Of a stretch of DNA of 64,000 nt, positions 26,333 to 35,615 are shown piece after piece. The DNA is from Bacillus smithii. Its GTDB lineage: Bacteria; Bacillota; Bacilli; Bacillales; DSM-4216. Numbering within the stretch: position 1 is the first letter of the stretch; each line of letters begins with the position of its first letter. The notes below the pieces were generated by a model. That model worked only from the letters and a program-made list of their open reading frames with translations. It had not been told where the DNA came from and made no database searches. The stretch lies in contig NZ_CP012024.1 of assembly GCF_001050115.1 (NCBI RefSeq), positions 538,001 to 602,000 on the forward strand. Direction: 5' to 3'. The translations under genes and the position numbers were made by a program.

Positions 26333-27256
26333 TCAATCGTCCGGTAAAGGCTGTTCATCCGGAAGAACCGTTTTGGCAATGGTTTGATCGAGTTCTTCAA
26401 AATCATAATAATGAATTGTTTCATACAATTCTTTTCGCGTTTGCATATTGTCCAGTTCGCTTTTTTGCGTGCCGGTTTCGAGAATGGTTTGGAAAACCCG
26501 CTCATAGGCCTTTGCTGCCACGCGAAGCGAAGTAACAGGATAAATGACCATCGCATAGCCGAAAGACGCAAATTCTTCAGCCGTATAATAAGGTGTACGC
26601 CCGAACTCTGTCATATTGGCAAGAAGCGGGACCGAAACGGCTTGCTTCATCTTCAAAAACTCTTCTTTCTTCGTAAGAGCTTCCGGAAAAATGGCATCTG
26701 CTCCTGCTTCTACATATCGCTGCGCCCGTTCGATCGCTCGGTCGAGTCCTTCCACGGCATAAGCGTCCGTTCGCGCGACGATCACAAGAGACGGTGCCAC
26801 TTGTTTAATGGCCTGAATTTTTTGCATCATTTCCTCATCGGATACAAGTTTTTTTCCATTTAAATGACCGCATTTTTTAGGAAGCTCCTGATCTTCGATT
26901 TGAACGGCCGCCACGCGAGCTTCGACCATTTCACGAGCCGTTCGGGCTACATTGAGGACACCGCCAAATCCGGTATCAATGTCTACGAGAACAGGCAGAT
27001 TGGCTGCTCGAACGAGTTCACGGGCACGACGAGCCACTTCTTCAGATGTCACGATGCCCAGATCAGGCAGCCCTTGGCTTGCCGTAAAGGCTCCGCCGGA
27101 TAAATAAAGGGCTTGAAATCCGACCTTTCTGGCTATAAGGGCTGCCATTCCATCGTGTGCCCCGGGAATTTGCAAAATGTCAGGAGCGTTCATTAAAGTT
27201 CGAAACCGTTCTGCCAACTCTTCTTGTGTTGATTCGTGTTCAACAACCCAAACCAT
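26333..27256 (-). CDS. prpB: Methylisocitrate lyase
   Basis: A 307-residue enzyme of the isocitrate lyase/PEP mutase superfamily that splits 2-methylisocitrate into pyruvate and succinate, the last step of the methylcitrate cycle. Visible blocks: GAHDGMAALIARKVGFQALY, metal-binding DIDTGFGG, EDQELPKKCGHLNGKKLVS with the catalytic Cys of KKCGH, and VARTDAYAVEGLDRAI. Start 27256 is chosen for the GAAGGTGG ribosome site just before it; a TTG at 27274 is less likely. It is the last gene of the synthase-prpD-prpB operon, separated from prpD by 249 bases with a strong hairpin. Confidence 0.93.
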   Translation of the reverse strand: MVWVVEHESTQEELAERFRTLMNAPDILQIPGAHDGMAALIARKVGFQALYLSGGAFTASQGLPDLGIVTSEEVARRARELVRAANLPVLVDIDTGFGGVLNVARTAREMVEARVAAVQIEDQELPKKCGHLNGKKLVSDEEMMQKIQAIKQVAPSLVIVARTDAYAVEGLDRAIERAQRYVEAGADAIFPEALTKKEEFLKMKQAVSVPLLANMTEFGRTPYYTAEEFASFGYAMVIYPVTSLRVAAKAYERVFQTILETGTQKSELDNMQTRKELYETIHYYDFEELDQTIAKTVLPDEQPLPDD

Positions 27257-27454
27257 AAAACCACCTTCTTTCAATGATTAAGACCATTCGTTTGTTTGAA
27301 TTCATATCCATTGCTTGCAATTAGTTAGTATGAAATAACAAATCACCCTCCACGGTGTTTCATTTGAAGCGGGAGTTTTATGACACCATGAAGGCCATAT
27401 TCAAATCGCCATTCTGGTTCGGGAGGTGTCTTGAGTTTCGAAAAGCCCGATTCA

Positions 27455-27489
27455 TCTCCTGCTTTCATTTTGGTGATGAAAGCAGGAGA
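27455..27489. other. Intercistronic hairpin between prpD and prpB
   Basis: TCTCCTGCTTTCAT (27455-27468) and its exact complement (27476-27489) form a 14-bp perfect stem with a 7-nt loop. On the minus (coding) strand no T-run follows, so it is more likely an mRNA-stabilising or processing element than a terminator. Confidence 0.6.
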
Positions 27490-27505
27490 CTCCTTTTGAA
27501 ACGTG

Positions 27506-28954
27506 TTAAAGGACGAATAGATCGACGAATTCATGAACATTCATTGTTTCAAGGCGTTCTTGATCCGTAGAAACTTCCAGAATACGATTGATTTGTTTGT
27601 CTGTGAACCGGGTTTCCAGGTTGCTTTCGTATTTTTTCAATAGTTTCGGTATGGCTTCTTCTCTGCGGAAGCGGTGGCCGATTGGGTACTCCCGAACGAC
27701 TTGACGCGTTCCCGTTCCGTCTTTAAAGCGAATTTGAACAGCGTTCGCGATGGAACGTTTTTCCGGATCGAGATAGTCTTTGCTGTATTGTTTGTTTTCC
27801 ACGACGGTCATTTTTTCACGAAGTGCATCGATTCTTGGGTCTGATGCGATTTCGTCTTCATAATGATCAGCCGTTAAGTCGCCGTAAATGAGACCGACAG
27901 CAGTGATATACTGGATGCAGTGATCGCGATCGGCCGGATTGTGAAGCGGTCCGGTTTTATCGATAATACGGATGGCGGATTCATGTGTCGTAATCGTCAC
28001 TTCTTCAATCTCGTCTAAACGATCTTTTACTTCAGGATGAAGTTCAATCGCGCATTCAACAGCAGTTTGAGCATGGAATTCTGCAGGGTAAGAAATTTTA
28101 AACAGTACGTTTTCCATGACATACGATTCAAATGGGCGAGCAAGCTTCAATTTTTGTCCACGGAACAGCACATCTTCAAATCCCCAGTTTGGAGCGGACA
28201 GAGCCGTTGGATAGCCCATTTCTCCTTTTAAGGACATCAGCGCCAGGCGAACGGCACGGCTTGTTGCATCACCGGCAGCCCATGACTTGCGTGAACCCGT
28301 ATTAGGAGCATGACGATATGTACGTAAGCTCGAATTGTCGATCCAGGCATTGGAAAGGGCGTTAATGATTTCTTCCCTTTTTCCTCCGAGAAGCTTTGTG
28401 ACAACGGCTGTCGAAGCGACTTTGACAAATAAAACATGGTCGAGACCAACGCGGTTCAGACTGTTTTCAAGAGCGAGCACTCCTTGAATTTCATGAGCTT
28501 TGATCATGGCTTCCAGCACGGCGCGCATTTTTAACGGTTCTTTTCCTTGGGCAACGTTCGAGCGGCTGATGTAATCAGCAACTGCTAAAATACCGCCTAA
28601 GTTATCGGAAGGATGTCCCCATTCTGCTGCAAGCCATGTGTCATTATAATCAAGCCAGCGAATCATACAGCCGATGTTAAACGCACCTTGTACCGGATCC
28701 AATACGTATGATGTTCCCGGAACACGAGATCCGTTTGGAACAATCGTACCTGGAACGATAGGCCCCAAAAGTTTGGTGCATTCCGGGTAGCGAAGAGCAA
28801 GAATTCCGCAGCCGAGCGTGTCTATGAGCACATAGCGAGCGGTTTCGAAAGCCTCATTGCTTTTAATTTCTTTATCCAATACGTAATCCGCAATTTCATT
28901 GAGCAAAGGATCCACTTGTTGTTTTTCATTATTTTTTACTAAAACTTCACCCAT
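27506..28954 (-). CDS. prpD: 2-Methylcitrate dehydratase (MmgE/PrpD family)
   Basis: A 482-residue MmgE/PrpD protein that dehydrates 2-methylcitrate to 2-methylaconitate or its hydrated isomer. Family blocks: [39 protein letters not shown] (the His/Asp-rich active-site stretch), [33 protein letters not shown] and [20 protein letters not shown]. Start ATG 28954 follows GAAAGAGG. It lies 94 bases after the methylcitrate synthase gene in the same direction. Normal length and no disruption. Together with the synthase and PrpB it consumes propionyl-CoA. Confidence 0.93.
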   Translation of the reverse strand: MGEVLVKNNEKQQVDPLLNEIADYVLDKEIKSNEAFETARYVLIDTLGCGILALRYPECTKLLGPIVPGTIVPNGSRVPGTSYVLDPVQGAFNIGCMIRWLDYNDTWLAAEWGHPSDNLGGILAVADYISRSNVAQGKEPLKMRAVLEAMIKAHEIQGVLALENSLNRVGLDHVLFVKVASTAVVTKLLGGKREEIINALSNAWIDNSSLRTYRHAPNTGSRKSWAAGDATSRAVRLALMSLKGEMGYPTALSAPNWGFEDVLFRGQKLKLARPFESYVMENVLFKISYPAEFHAQTAVECAIELHPEVKDRLDEIEEVTITTHESAIRIIDKTGPLHNPADRDHCIQYITAVGLIYGDLTADHYEDEIASDPRIDALREKMTVVENKQYSKDYLDPEKRSIANAVQIRFKDGTGTRQVVREYPIGHRFRREEAIPKLLKKYESNLETRFTDKQINRILEVSTDQERLETMNVHEFVDLFVL

Positions 28955-29048
28955 CGGCCTCTTCCTTTCTAAAGTAAAATGATATAATTAAAGGAGAGGA
29001 ATTTCTGCCCAAATTCCTCTACTGGTGAGCGTATAAATCTGTTTAGGA

Positions 29049-30155
29049 TCAGTTCGTTTGCAGATGGCGCTCGCCGACATACTTGACGCGTGGCCGGAAC
29101 AGACGGTTGTTGTTATGCTGTTCGATTACATGAGCACATAGCCCCGCTGTTCGGGCGGCAAAGAAAATAGGTGTGTAAAGTTCAATCGGAATATTCAGCA
29201 TGTAATAGACGGGAGCGGCATAATAGTCCAGATTAGGATACAGACCTTTTTCTTCCCGCATAATTTTTTCGCCCGCTTCACACATTTCCAACAGACGCGT
29301 ATCTCCGCGTGCCTCGCTTAATGATTGAAGCGCTTTTTTCATCAACAATGCCCGTGGATCCATTTTTTTCATGTAGACCCGGTGGCCAAATCCCATAATC
29401 CGCTCTTTATTCGCTAATTTACGATGGAGAAGATTCTCATAGTTTTCTTTCGTTCCGGCTTCTTCCAGCATATACATAACGGCTTCGTTGGCTCCGCCGT
29501 GAAGGTGCCCTTTTAAAGAGGAAACGGCTCCTGTCAGTGCGCCATATAAATCAGAATATGTGGAAGATATGACTCTGGCTGTAAAAGTGGAATTCGGCAT
29601 TTCATGTTCGATATAGGCTACGAGCGAGCGATCAAAAATTTTCGCCTCCAGTTCCGTCGGTTTTTTTCCTGTGAGAATGTAAAGGAAATTCGCCGTGTAG
29701 GAAAGCTTCGGATCGCTTGGAACTACTTGTTGATTGTTCATTAATCGATAACTGCTTGCGACAATGGTCGGTATTTGGCCAAGCAGCTTGATCGTTTTTT
29801 GTTTATTGGCGGATTCGCTTCGATCGTCGATAAGAGAATCAAAGCCGGATAAAACCGAGATGCCGGTTCTAAGAGCATCCATTGGGTGCGTCGTTTTAGG
29901 GAGGAGCGACAATATTTCAATCAGCTCTTTTGGAAGATCGCTGTTTGATTTAATTTCCGATTCAAAACGAGCTCTTTCTTGATCAGAAGGAAGCTTTTCT
30001 TCAATTAATAAGTAAGCAACATCAAGATACGTCTTGTTTTCTGCCAACTCGATCAAATCATACCCGCGAACAACAATCTCTTCATTTTCCACATCAAGAA
30101 ATGAAATTCCGGTTTCAGCAGCAATAATGCCTTCTAATCCAGGACGAAATTCCAA
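29049..30155 (-). CDS. mmgD: 2-Methylcitrate synthase / citrate synthase, MmgD type
   Basis: A 368-residue type II citrate synthase fold enzyme. The N-terminus LEGIIAAETGISFLDVENEE and VVRGYDLIELAE are typical of Bacillus CitZ/MmgD. Catalytic residues: His in LKGHLHGGANEAVM, His in IMGFGHRVYMKKMDPRA and Asp in LYPNLDYYAAPVYYML. Operon position with prpD and prpB makes 2-methylcitrate synthase (propionyl-CoA plus oxaloacetate) the main call; such enzymes usually also accept acetyl-CoA. A ribosome site GAAGGAGTG precedes ATG 30155. The operon leader carries a perfect cre box, so glucose repression by CcpA is expected, as for the Bacillus subtilis mmg operon. Confidence 0.9.
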   Translation of the reverse strand: MEFRPGLEGIIAAETGISFLDVENEEIVVRGYDLIELAENKTYLDVAYLLIEEKLPSDQERARFESEIKSNSDLPKELIEILSLLPKTTHPMDALRTGISVLSGFDSLIDDRSESANKQKTIKLLGQIPTIVASSYRLMNNQQVVPSDPKLSYTANFLYILTGKKPTELEAKIFDRSLVAYIEHEMPNSTFTARVISSTYSDLYGALTGAVSSLKGHLHGGANEAVMYMLEEAGTKENYENLLHRKLANKERIMGFGHRVYMKKMDPRALLMKKALQSLSEARGDTRLLEMCEAGEKIMREEKGLYPNLDYYAAPVYYMLNIPIELYTPIFFAARTAGLCAHVIEQHNNNRLFRPRVKYVGERHLQTN

Positions 30156-30377
30156 ATTATTTCACTCCTTCAGAATATTCTGTATTCTATGGTCCTCTCA
30201 TCTCTGGGTAGTGTGATGGATTTGCCCATCTGCAATTTTTTTATTAGTTTATGCCTCGAATCATAGGATGTGACAGTGTGAATCTTTGCTGACATATACA
30301 AACAAGCTCACATGAATATGAACTGATATTGCGAAGAAAGAGTTAGTTTTCGCAGTGTCAAGATTTAATCCTAGCTT

Positions 30378-30392
30378 ATTAAACGCTTTCAA
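30378..30392 (-). promoter_or_regulatory. cre (CcpA) box upstream of the methylcitrate operon
   Basis: Read on the minus strand, TTGAAAGCGTTTAAT matches the cre consensus WTGAAARCGYTTWWN at all positions. It is 223 bases before the mmgD start codon. Promoter elements nearby are not clear; TTGTAT (minus, near 30770) with a TATAAA-like box after 16 bases is one candidate. Confidence 0.8.
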
Positions 30393-30903
30393 AAAGTCTG
30401 TTTTAAAAATTTCTCTTAAAGCAAAGATTTTCTAATCTAATAGAATTCCGGTCTAATAGAAAAAAGATTCCTTTCAAAAAGTTGAAATCCCTATGGGACT
30501 TCTTGAAAATTCCTATTGATCTCTGCTCTTAGCACCTCCTATTTTTATAGTTTCGGCCGTTTCCAATCAGGTAGATTTGCTGATGATGCCACGATGCCGG
30601 TTTTCATAGAAGCGGATCGTCGGATTTTTTGCCGCTTCAACGATTGATGATCATCATGCCTGATATATAACACAGCATTTCTTTTTCATTTATACTATAT
30701 CACATTTTTAAAAATAAAACAAAAAATTATAAATTTTCTTTTATTTTATAATGGAAATATCAGTTGATACAACCTATTTAACTCCGTTTTTAGAATAAAA
30801 ATGCGTGCTTCTTCTTGTCATTCTTCCTCTAAAGAGAAAAAAGGGGAAAGGGAGGGAAGGAGGATCGCTTCATTATAAGAATAAAATATGAAAACTATTC
30901 TAC
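30393..30903. other. Non-coding stretch between the methylcitrate and hxl operons
   Basis: About 510 bases without a recognised gene. On the minus strand a 20-codon frame (MKTGIVASSANLPDWKRPKL, around 30620-30550) precedes an AGGAGGTG near 30532 that has no start codon behind it, which hints at a decayed gene. Bases 30680-30760 are extremely AT-rich. Confidence 0.35.
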
Positions 30904-30950
30904 AAAAAGAGACCGCAAATCGTTCTAAGAACCATTTACGGTCTCTAAAA
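30904..30950 (-). terminator. Terminator of the hxlAB operon
   Basis: AGAGACCG(C/T)AAAT pairs with ATTTACGGTCTCT around an 8-12 nt loop; on the minus strand it is followed by TTTTTG. Confidence 0.75.
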
Positions 30951-30967
30951 GTTCGAGAGAGGAAACT

Positions 30968-31525
30968 CTATTCTAAATTAGCATGTCTTCCAAACATTGT
31001 ATTGGAATCCAATCCTTTTTTCTCCATGACTCTCAAGATGATGGCGTCATAAAACAATAACAATGTTTGTTCGAAAAGCGACCCCATTGGTTGTATGGTT
31101 TTGTAATCGTTATCCGATTGATCTTTTGGTGATCCGGGTAACTTTACAGTAATATCCGCCAGTTGACCAATGGTCGATTCGGGGAAAATGGTGGCTGCTG
31201 CGATGCTTCCGCCGATTTTTTTGGCTTTTTCTGCCATGGAAACTAGGCTTTTCGTTTCTCCCGAACCCGATCCAATAATTAAAAGGTCTTCTTTTTCATA
31301 GTTGGGAGTGACGGTTTCGCCTATGACATAGGCATCTAATCCCATGTGCATCATTCGCATGGCAAAAGATTTCGCCATAAATCCAGATCGGCCGGCGCCG
31401 GCTACGAAAATTTTCTTGGATTCGAGAATTTTATCTACTAATTTTTCTGCTTCTTCATCCGAAATGAGATCAACCGTACGACTTAACTCTTTTAAGATTT
31501 CACCTAAATATTGAGTCGTCTTCAT
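30968..31525 (-). CDS. hxlB: 6-Phospho-3-hexuloisomerase
   Basis: A 185-residue SIS-domain isomerase that turns D-arabino-3-hexulose 6-phosphate into fructose 6-phosphate, the second step of formaldehyde fixation in the ribulose monophosphate pathway. SIS features: KIFVAGAGRSGFMAKSFAMR (phosphosugar binding), LLIIGSGSGETKSLVSMAEK and the terminal LFEQTLLLFYDAIILRVMEK. The N-terminal YLGEILKELSRTVDLISDEE matches Bacillus HxlB. Start ATG 31525 is five bases after the hxlA stop codon, so the two genes are tightly coupled. A terminator follows at 30950-30904. Confidence 0.94.
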   Translation of the reverse strand: MKTTQYLGEILKELSRTVDLISDEEAEKLVDKILESKKIFVAGAGRSGFMAKSFAMRMMHMGLDAYVIGETVTPNYEKEDLLIIGSGSGETKSLVSMAEKAKKIGGSIAAATIFPESTIGQLADITVKLPGSPKDQSDNDYKTIQPMGSLFEQTLLLFYDAIILRVMEKKGLDSNTMFGRHANLE

Positions 31526-31530
31526 AGGCC

Positions 31531-32163
31531 TCAACCTTGTTGTAACTTTTCTTTCATTTTAGCTGCTACAGCTTTTTTATCTTTTTGTCCAGCGATACCG
31601 CCGCCGACAATGACAAGATCTGGTTGTGCTTTAATAGCTTCTGGCAGTGTTTCTAATTTGATACCGCCGGCAATAGCTGTTTTTGCATTTTTAACGACAG
31701 CTTTAATTTTCTTAAGATCTTCAAAAGAGTTTTTACCTACTGCTTGAAGATCGTAGCCGGTATGAACGCAAATGTAATCTACGCCCATAGCATCGATTTC
31801 TTTTGCACGTTCTTCTAAATTTTTTACGGCGATCATGTCAACAAGGACTTGTTTGCCTTGTTTTTTCGCTTCTTCTACAGCGCCTTTGATGGTTAAATCT
31901 TCAGCAGCTGCAAGAACGGTCACGATATCGGCGCCGGCTTCGGATGCTTTCATCACTTCATACGCAGCGGCATCCATTGTTTTTAAATCAGCTAATACTC
32001 TTAGATTTGGGAATGCTTCTTTCATTTGTTTAACGGCTTCAAGCCCCCAAATTTTTACAACCGGAGTACCGATTTCGACAATATCAATATATTCCTCAAC
32101 TTCTTTTACTATTTCTATTGCTTCTGGAATGTCAACTAAATCTAATGCTAATTGTAATTCCAT
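31531..32163 (-). CDS. hxlA: 3-Hexulose-6-phosphate synthase
   Basis: A 210-residue beta/alpha-barrel aldolase of the orotidine-5-phosphate decarboxylase superfamily that condenses formaldehyde with ribulose 5-phosphate. Typical blocks: [55 protein letters not shown] (catalytic DxKxxD), VCVHTGYD-like [16 protein letters not shown] and [12 protein letters not shown]. Start ATG 32163 follows AAAGGAGTG and fits the family exactly. Its ribosome site lies inside the first codons of the divergent hxlR frame: the usual intergenic promoter region between hxlA and hxlR is missing, so where hxlAB transcription starts is unclear. Confidence 0.95.
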   Translation of the reverse strand: MELQLALDLVDIPEAIEIVKEVEEYIDIVEIGTPVVKIWGLEAVKQMKEAFPNLRVLADLKTMDAAAYEVMKASEAGADIVTVLAAAEDLTIKGAVEEAKKQGKQVLVDMIAVKNLEERAKEIDAMGVDYICVHTGYDLQAVGKNSFEDLKKIKAVVKNAKTAIAGGIKLETLPEAIKAQPDLVIVGGGIAGQKDKKAVAAKMKEKLQQG

Positions 32164-32527
32164 TCTTTTTTCACTCCTTTGTGAAAAAGAATTAACGCTC
32201 GCAGTCATCGGCGGAAAGTGGAAAATGCTGATTTTATGGCATTTAGGCAGAGAGGGAACTAAGCGATTTAGCGAACTAAAAGCTCTTATGCCTGGTATTA
32301 CACAAAGAATGCTGGTGAACCAATTGCGTGAGCTGGAAGAAGACCTTATCGTTCATCGCGAAGTTTATCCTGTTGTTCCGCCGAAAGTAGAATACTCTTT
32401 GACAGAGTATGGAAAGAGCTTGATGCCGATTCTTGAGTCCATGTATCAATGGGGAAAAAATTATATGGAAACGGTTCTTGGCCAACATCCAGAAACAACA
32501 GAAACAAAAGAAGTCGTTAATAAATAA
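32129..32527 (+). CDS. hxlR: HxlR family transcriptional activator, 5' end altered
   Basis: The 132 residues called include an almost complete HxlR (MarR-like winged helix) from [20 protein letters not shown] through [40 protein letters not shown] and [18 protein letters not shown]. In Bacillus subtilis HxlR activates hxlAB in response to formaldehyde. About nine native N-terminal residues before CEKEL are missing: the frame instead runs backwards through hxlA's ribosome site and start. The only in-frame ATG nearby is 32129, inside the hxlA coding region on the other strand and with a poor ribosome site, so translation is doubtful. Either the gene uses this odd start or it has been crippled by a deletion or inversion at 32162-32192. 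Downstream terminator at 32571. Confidence 0.6.
   Translation: MSTKSNANCNSILFSLLCEKELTLAVIGGKWKMLILWHLGREGTKRFSELKALMPGITQRMLVNQLRELEEDLIVHREVYPVVPPKVEYSLTEYGKSLMPILESMYQWGKNYMETVLGQHPETTETKEVVNK
32162..32192. repeat. Inverted repeat at the hxlA/hxlR junction
   Basis: ATTCTTTTTTCAC (32162-32174) and GTGAAAAAGAAT (32181-32192) are complementary apart from one extra T, with loop TCCTTT. The left arm holds the hxlA start and ribosome site, the right arm the first recognisable codons of hxlR (CEKE). Such an arrangement can arise when a rearrangement occurs at short inverted homology. Confidence 0.7.
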
Positions 32528-32570
32528 AGTTCATTCTAAAACAGGATGAAAAAAATATAGATATGAAAAA

Positions 32571-32620
32571 GCCACGAACAACAACTTTTCTTGTAAATGT
32601 TGTTGTTCGTGGCCTTTTTT
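32571..32620 (+). terminator. Terminator of hxlR
   Basis: GCCACGAACAACAAC pairs perfectly with GTTGTTGTTCGTGGC (15 bp), followed by CTTTTTT. Confidence 0.9.
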
Positions 32621-32779
32621 GTTTAGAAATGTTCCTTTCGAAAATCGGGCTTCATACTTTAAAAGCCGCTAGCTTTGGAATCCATTTGGGTCTTATACAT
32701 TACCTTTTATAAAGATGAGTAGGTATTTTTATTTACACTATATATTATTTTTGTAACTATATGATTAAAAAGTGCGTAC

Positions 32780-32808
32780 TTACAAATTCGATCGATACGT
32801 ATTATACT
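32780..32808 (+). promoter_or_regulatory. Promoter of zwf-gnd-pgi
   Basis: TTACAA, 17-bp spacer, TATACT. It lies 300 bases before zwf; the leader between (32809-33107) has no gene, only a short frame from 32951 without a ribosome site. Confidence 0.6.
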
Positions 32809-33107
32809 TACCATTGCTGAAACAATGAAGCATGCATGAAAGCATGTTCTTTCTATCTCTAAGGCGTTGGAAGGCAGAATTTATTTTGAATAGGCATTGT
32901 TTGAATATGAAAGAGAAAACTAACTCGTATACATTCTCACGAAAGTTTAGATGTCGGATGTGAGAGAAATGACCGAAATGGAAAAAAGATCCAATTCATC
33001 AGAGATTTGGTCTTGCTATCTGGTCAAGTATGGAAAAAATGAAATCGCCTGTTTTCAAAGCAAGGGGATCCAACGTTTTAGAGTCTGTTTGATCAGGAGG
33101 GATATAA

Positions 33108-34550
33108 ATGAATTCTATGAGCTTGGTCTTGTTTGGAGCGTCAGGGGATTTAGCGAAAAGAAAAATATTCCCTGCTTTATATAATTTATTTCTCGATCAA
33201 AAAATGCCAGATTCCTTTTCCGTCATTGGTGTTGGTCGAAGAGATTGGACGGATGAATATTTTCAAGCGCTGGTGGAGGATTCAATCAAAACATTTTCTA
33301 GACGTCCCGTTGTGGATGATTCCCGAAAGAAAGAGTTTTTGAATGCCTTCCGCTACTGCAGTTTGGATGTAACCGATGCAGAAGGGTTTAATGTTTTGCT
33401 CGAACTGGTTCAACGGCGTGAGAAGGAATTGAACATTCCTGAAAATCGATTGTTTTATCTTTCTGTTGCGCCAACCTTTTTTGACGTGATTGCGAAAAAC
33501 ATCCAACAAAGTGGATTGGGTTCTACTAAAGGGTGGAAACGCCTCATTATTGAAAAACCGTTTGGACACGATTTGAAATCGGCTCAAGAGTTGAATGAAA
33601 AATTAAGCCGATTTTTTGAAGAAGAAGAAATTTATCGGATTGACCACTATCTTGGCAAGTCGATGGTTCAAAACCTGGAAGCGTTGAAATTTGCCAATCC
33701 GGCGCTGCAAGCGCTATGGAACCATCAACATATTGCCAATGTCCAAATTACGGCCAGTGAAACGGTGGGAGTGGAAGAAAGAGCCGGCTATTATGATCAA
33801 GCGGGCGCTATTCGAGACATGGTTCAAAATCACATGATGCAGTTGGTGATGATGACGGCCATGCAGCTGCCCAACCGCTTTAGCGCCGAAGACATTCGCA
33901 AGGAGAAAAGAAAGGTCTTGGAAAACCTTCGTCCATTGCGGAAAGAAGACGTCCGCCAACACGTCGTTCGCGGACAATATGGACCGGGGGAGATTCAAGG
34001 GGAACCTGTTGTAGGGTATACAGAAGAGCCGGGCATTCCGCCTTCTTCCACGAACGATACGTTTGTGGCGACACGCTTATGGATTGACAACGATGCTTGG
34101 CGGGGAGTCCCTTTTTATATCCGTACGGGAAAAAGAATGAAGGAAAAATCGACCCGCATTGTCCTTGAATTTAAACATTCGCATACGGTTGAATCTCAAC
34201 AAGCGGAGCCAAACTTATTAGTGATTCATGTCAATCCGGTGGAAGGCGTCTCGTTCCAACTCAATCGGAAAAATCCGGTCCACCGCGATCAAATCGAACC
34301 GGTCCAAGTCGATTTTTCGGCGAATCAGAAGGATGTACCCGAAGCGTATGAACTGTTGCTGTTCGATGCTTTGCTTGGGGACTCGACGTTCTTCGCTCAT
34401 TGGAAAGAAGTAGAGTTGTCTTGGAAATGGGTTCAACCGATTTTAGAAGCCTTTGAAGAAAATCTGGTTCCTCTCCATTCCTATCCTTCCGGTTCCATGG
34501 GGCCGGAGGCCTCTCAACAATTATTGGCAGAGGACGGATTTCGTTGGTAG
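33108..34550 (+). CDS. zwf: Glucose-6-phosphate 1-dehydrogenase
   Basis: A 480-residue enzyme oxidising glucose 6-phosphate to 6-phosphogluconolactone with NAD(P). Nucleotide-binding loop LFGASGDLAKRKIFPALY at the N-terminus; substrate site IEKPFGHDLKSAQELN and the active-site signature RIDHYLGKSMVQNLEALKFA with its catalytic His downstream (GYYDQAGAIRDMVQNHMMQL). The start ATG follows AGGAGG by six bases. It is the first gene of zwf-gnd-pgi. Placed beside hxlAB it provides the oxidative branch that regenerates ribulose 5-phosphate while releasing formaldehyde carbon as CO2. Normal length, no disruption. Confidence 0.95.
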   Translation: MNSMSLVLFGASGDLAKRKIFPALYNLFLDQKMPDSFSVIGVGRRDWTDEYFQALVEDSIKTFSRRPVVDDSRKKEFLNAFRYCSLDVTDAEGFNVLLELVQRREKELNIPENRLFYLSVAPTFFDVIAKNIQQSGLGSTKGWKRLIIEKPFGHDLKSAQELNEKLSRFFEEEEIYRIDHYLGKSMVQNLEALKFANPALQALWNHQHIANVQITASETVGVEERAGYYDQAGAIRDMVQNHMMQLVMMTAMQLPNRFSAEDIRKEKRKVLENLRPLRKEDVRQHVVRGQYGPGEIQGEPVVGYTEEPGIPPSSTNDTFVATRLWIDNDAWRGVPFYIRTGKRMKEKSTRIVLEFKHSHTVESQQAEPNLLVIHVNPVEGVSFQLNRKNPVHRDQIEPVQVDFSANQKDVPEAYELLLFDALLGDSTFFAHWKEVELSWKWVQPILEAFEENLVPLHSYPSGSMGPEASQQLLAEDGFRW

Positions 34551-34635
34551 TAAAACCAATAGGCGGGGGGTTCCCCGCATGATGAAAAGAAAATCAGAAA
34601 CTACGATTGGAAAACAAGTGAAGGAGGGTATTTAG

Positions 34636-35538
34636 ATGAAAATTGGATTAATCGGTTTAGGAAAAATGGGGCTGAATTTAGGCCAAAACTTAATCGACCA
34701 TCGCCACGAAGTGGTGGCGTATGACGTCAATCCCAAGGCGGTGGAAGAAATCCAAAAATATGGCGCTCAAGGAACTTCCAGCTTACAAGAATTGGTGGAC
34801 TCGTTGGAAAAGCCAAGAATTGTCTGGATCATGGTGCCGCATGGTGTGGTAGATTCCGTCCTCAGCGACCTTAAGCCACTTTTGGAAAAAGACGATATTG
34901 TCATCGAAGCGGGGAATTCCCACTATAAAGAGTCGATTCGTCGCTACAACGAGTTCAAAGAAGCGGGCATCCGCTTCATGGATGCCGGTACTTCCGGAGG
35001 CATGGAAGGAGCTCGCCATGGGGCTTGTTATATGGTAGGGGGAGATCCCGAAGCTTGGAAGATCGTGGAACCGATTTTCCGGGATACCGCTGTGGAAAAC
35101 GGCTATTTATATGCCGGTAAACCGGGTAGCGGCCACTTCTTGAAAATGGTCCACAACGGCATTGAATACGGGATGATGGCCGCCATTGGAGAAGGATTTG
35201 AAGTGTTGGAGAAAAGCGACTTTGATTTTGACTACGAAAAAGTCGCGAGAGTATGGAACAATGGGTCCGTCATTCGTTCCTGGCTGATGGAATTAACCGA
35301 ACGCGCCTTCTCGAAAGATGCGAAATTAGACGGCATCAAAGGCGTGATGCACTCTTCCGGTGAAGGAAAATGGACGGTGGAAACGGCTCTGGATTTACAA
35401 ACGGCCACACCGGTTATCGCCCTGTCTTTATTGATGAGATATCGTTCGCTCGAAAACGATACCTTTACAGGAAAAGTCGTCGCCGCTTTGCGCAATGAAT
35501 TTGGCGGACATGCGGTGGAAAAAGCAAGCGGCAAATAA
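34636..35538 (+). CDS. gnd: 6-Phosphogluconate dehydrogenase, short (YqeC/GndA-like) form
   Basis: A 300-residue decarboxylating 6-phosphogluconate dehydrogenase, the short class that is commonly NAD-dependent, in contrast to the ~470-residue NADP class. Rossmann motif IGLIGLGKMGLNLGQNLIDH with VVAYDVN (Asp favours NAD); FMDAGTSGGMEGARHGACYM and HFLKMVHNGIEYGMMAAIGE carry the catalytic Lys and Glu, and KWTVETALDLQTATPVI closes the site. It converts 6-phosphogluconate to ribulose 5-phosphate plus CO2. Start ATG 34636 follows AAGGAGGG. 85 bases after zwf and 77 before pgi, so one operon. Confidence 0.93.
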   Translation: MKIGLIGLGKMGLNLGQNLIDHRHEVVAYDVNPKAVEEIQKYGAQGTSSLQELVDSLEKPRIVWIMVPHGVVDSVLSDLKPLLEKDDIVIEAGNSHYKESIRRYNEFKEAGIRFMDAGTSGGMEGARHGACYMVGGDPEAWKIVEPIFRDTAVENGYLYAGKPGSGHFLKMVHNGIEYGMMAAIGEGFEVLEKSDFDFDYEKVARVWNNGSVIRSWLMELTERAFSKDAKLDGIKGVMHSSGEGKWTVETALDLQTATPVIALSLLMRYRSLENDTFTGKVVAALRNEFGGHAVEKASGK

Positions 35539-35615
35539 AGAACCATGATAAAAGGAAAGATTTTAACATCTGACCTGATCAATGGAGAACAATTTCAAGA
35601 AAAGGGGAGTAGGCT

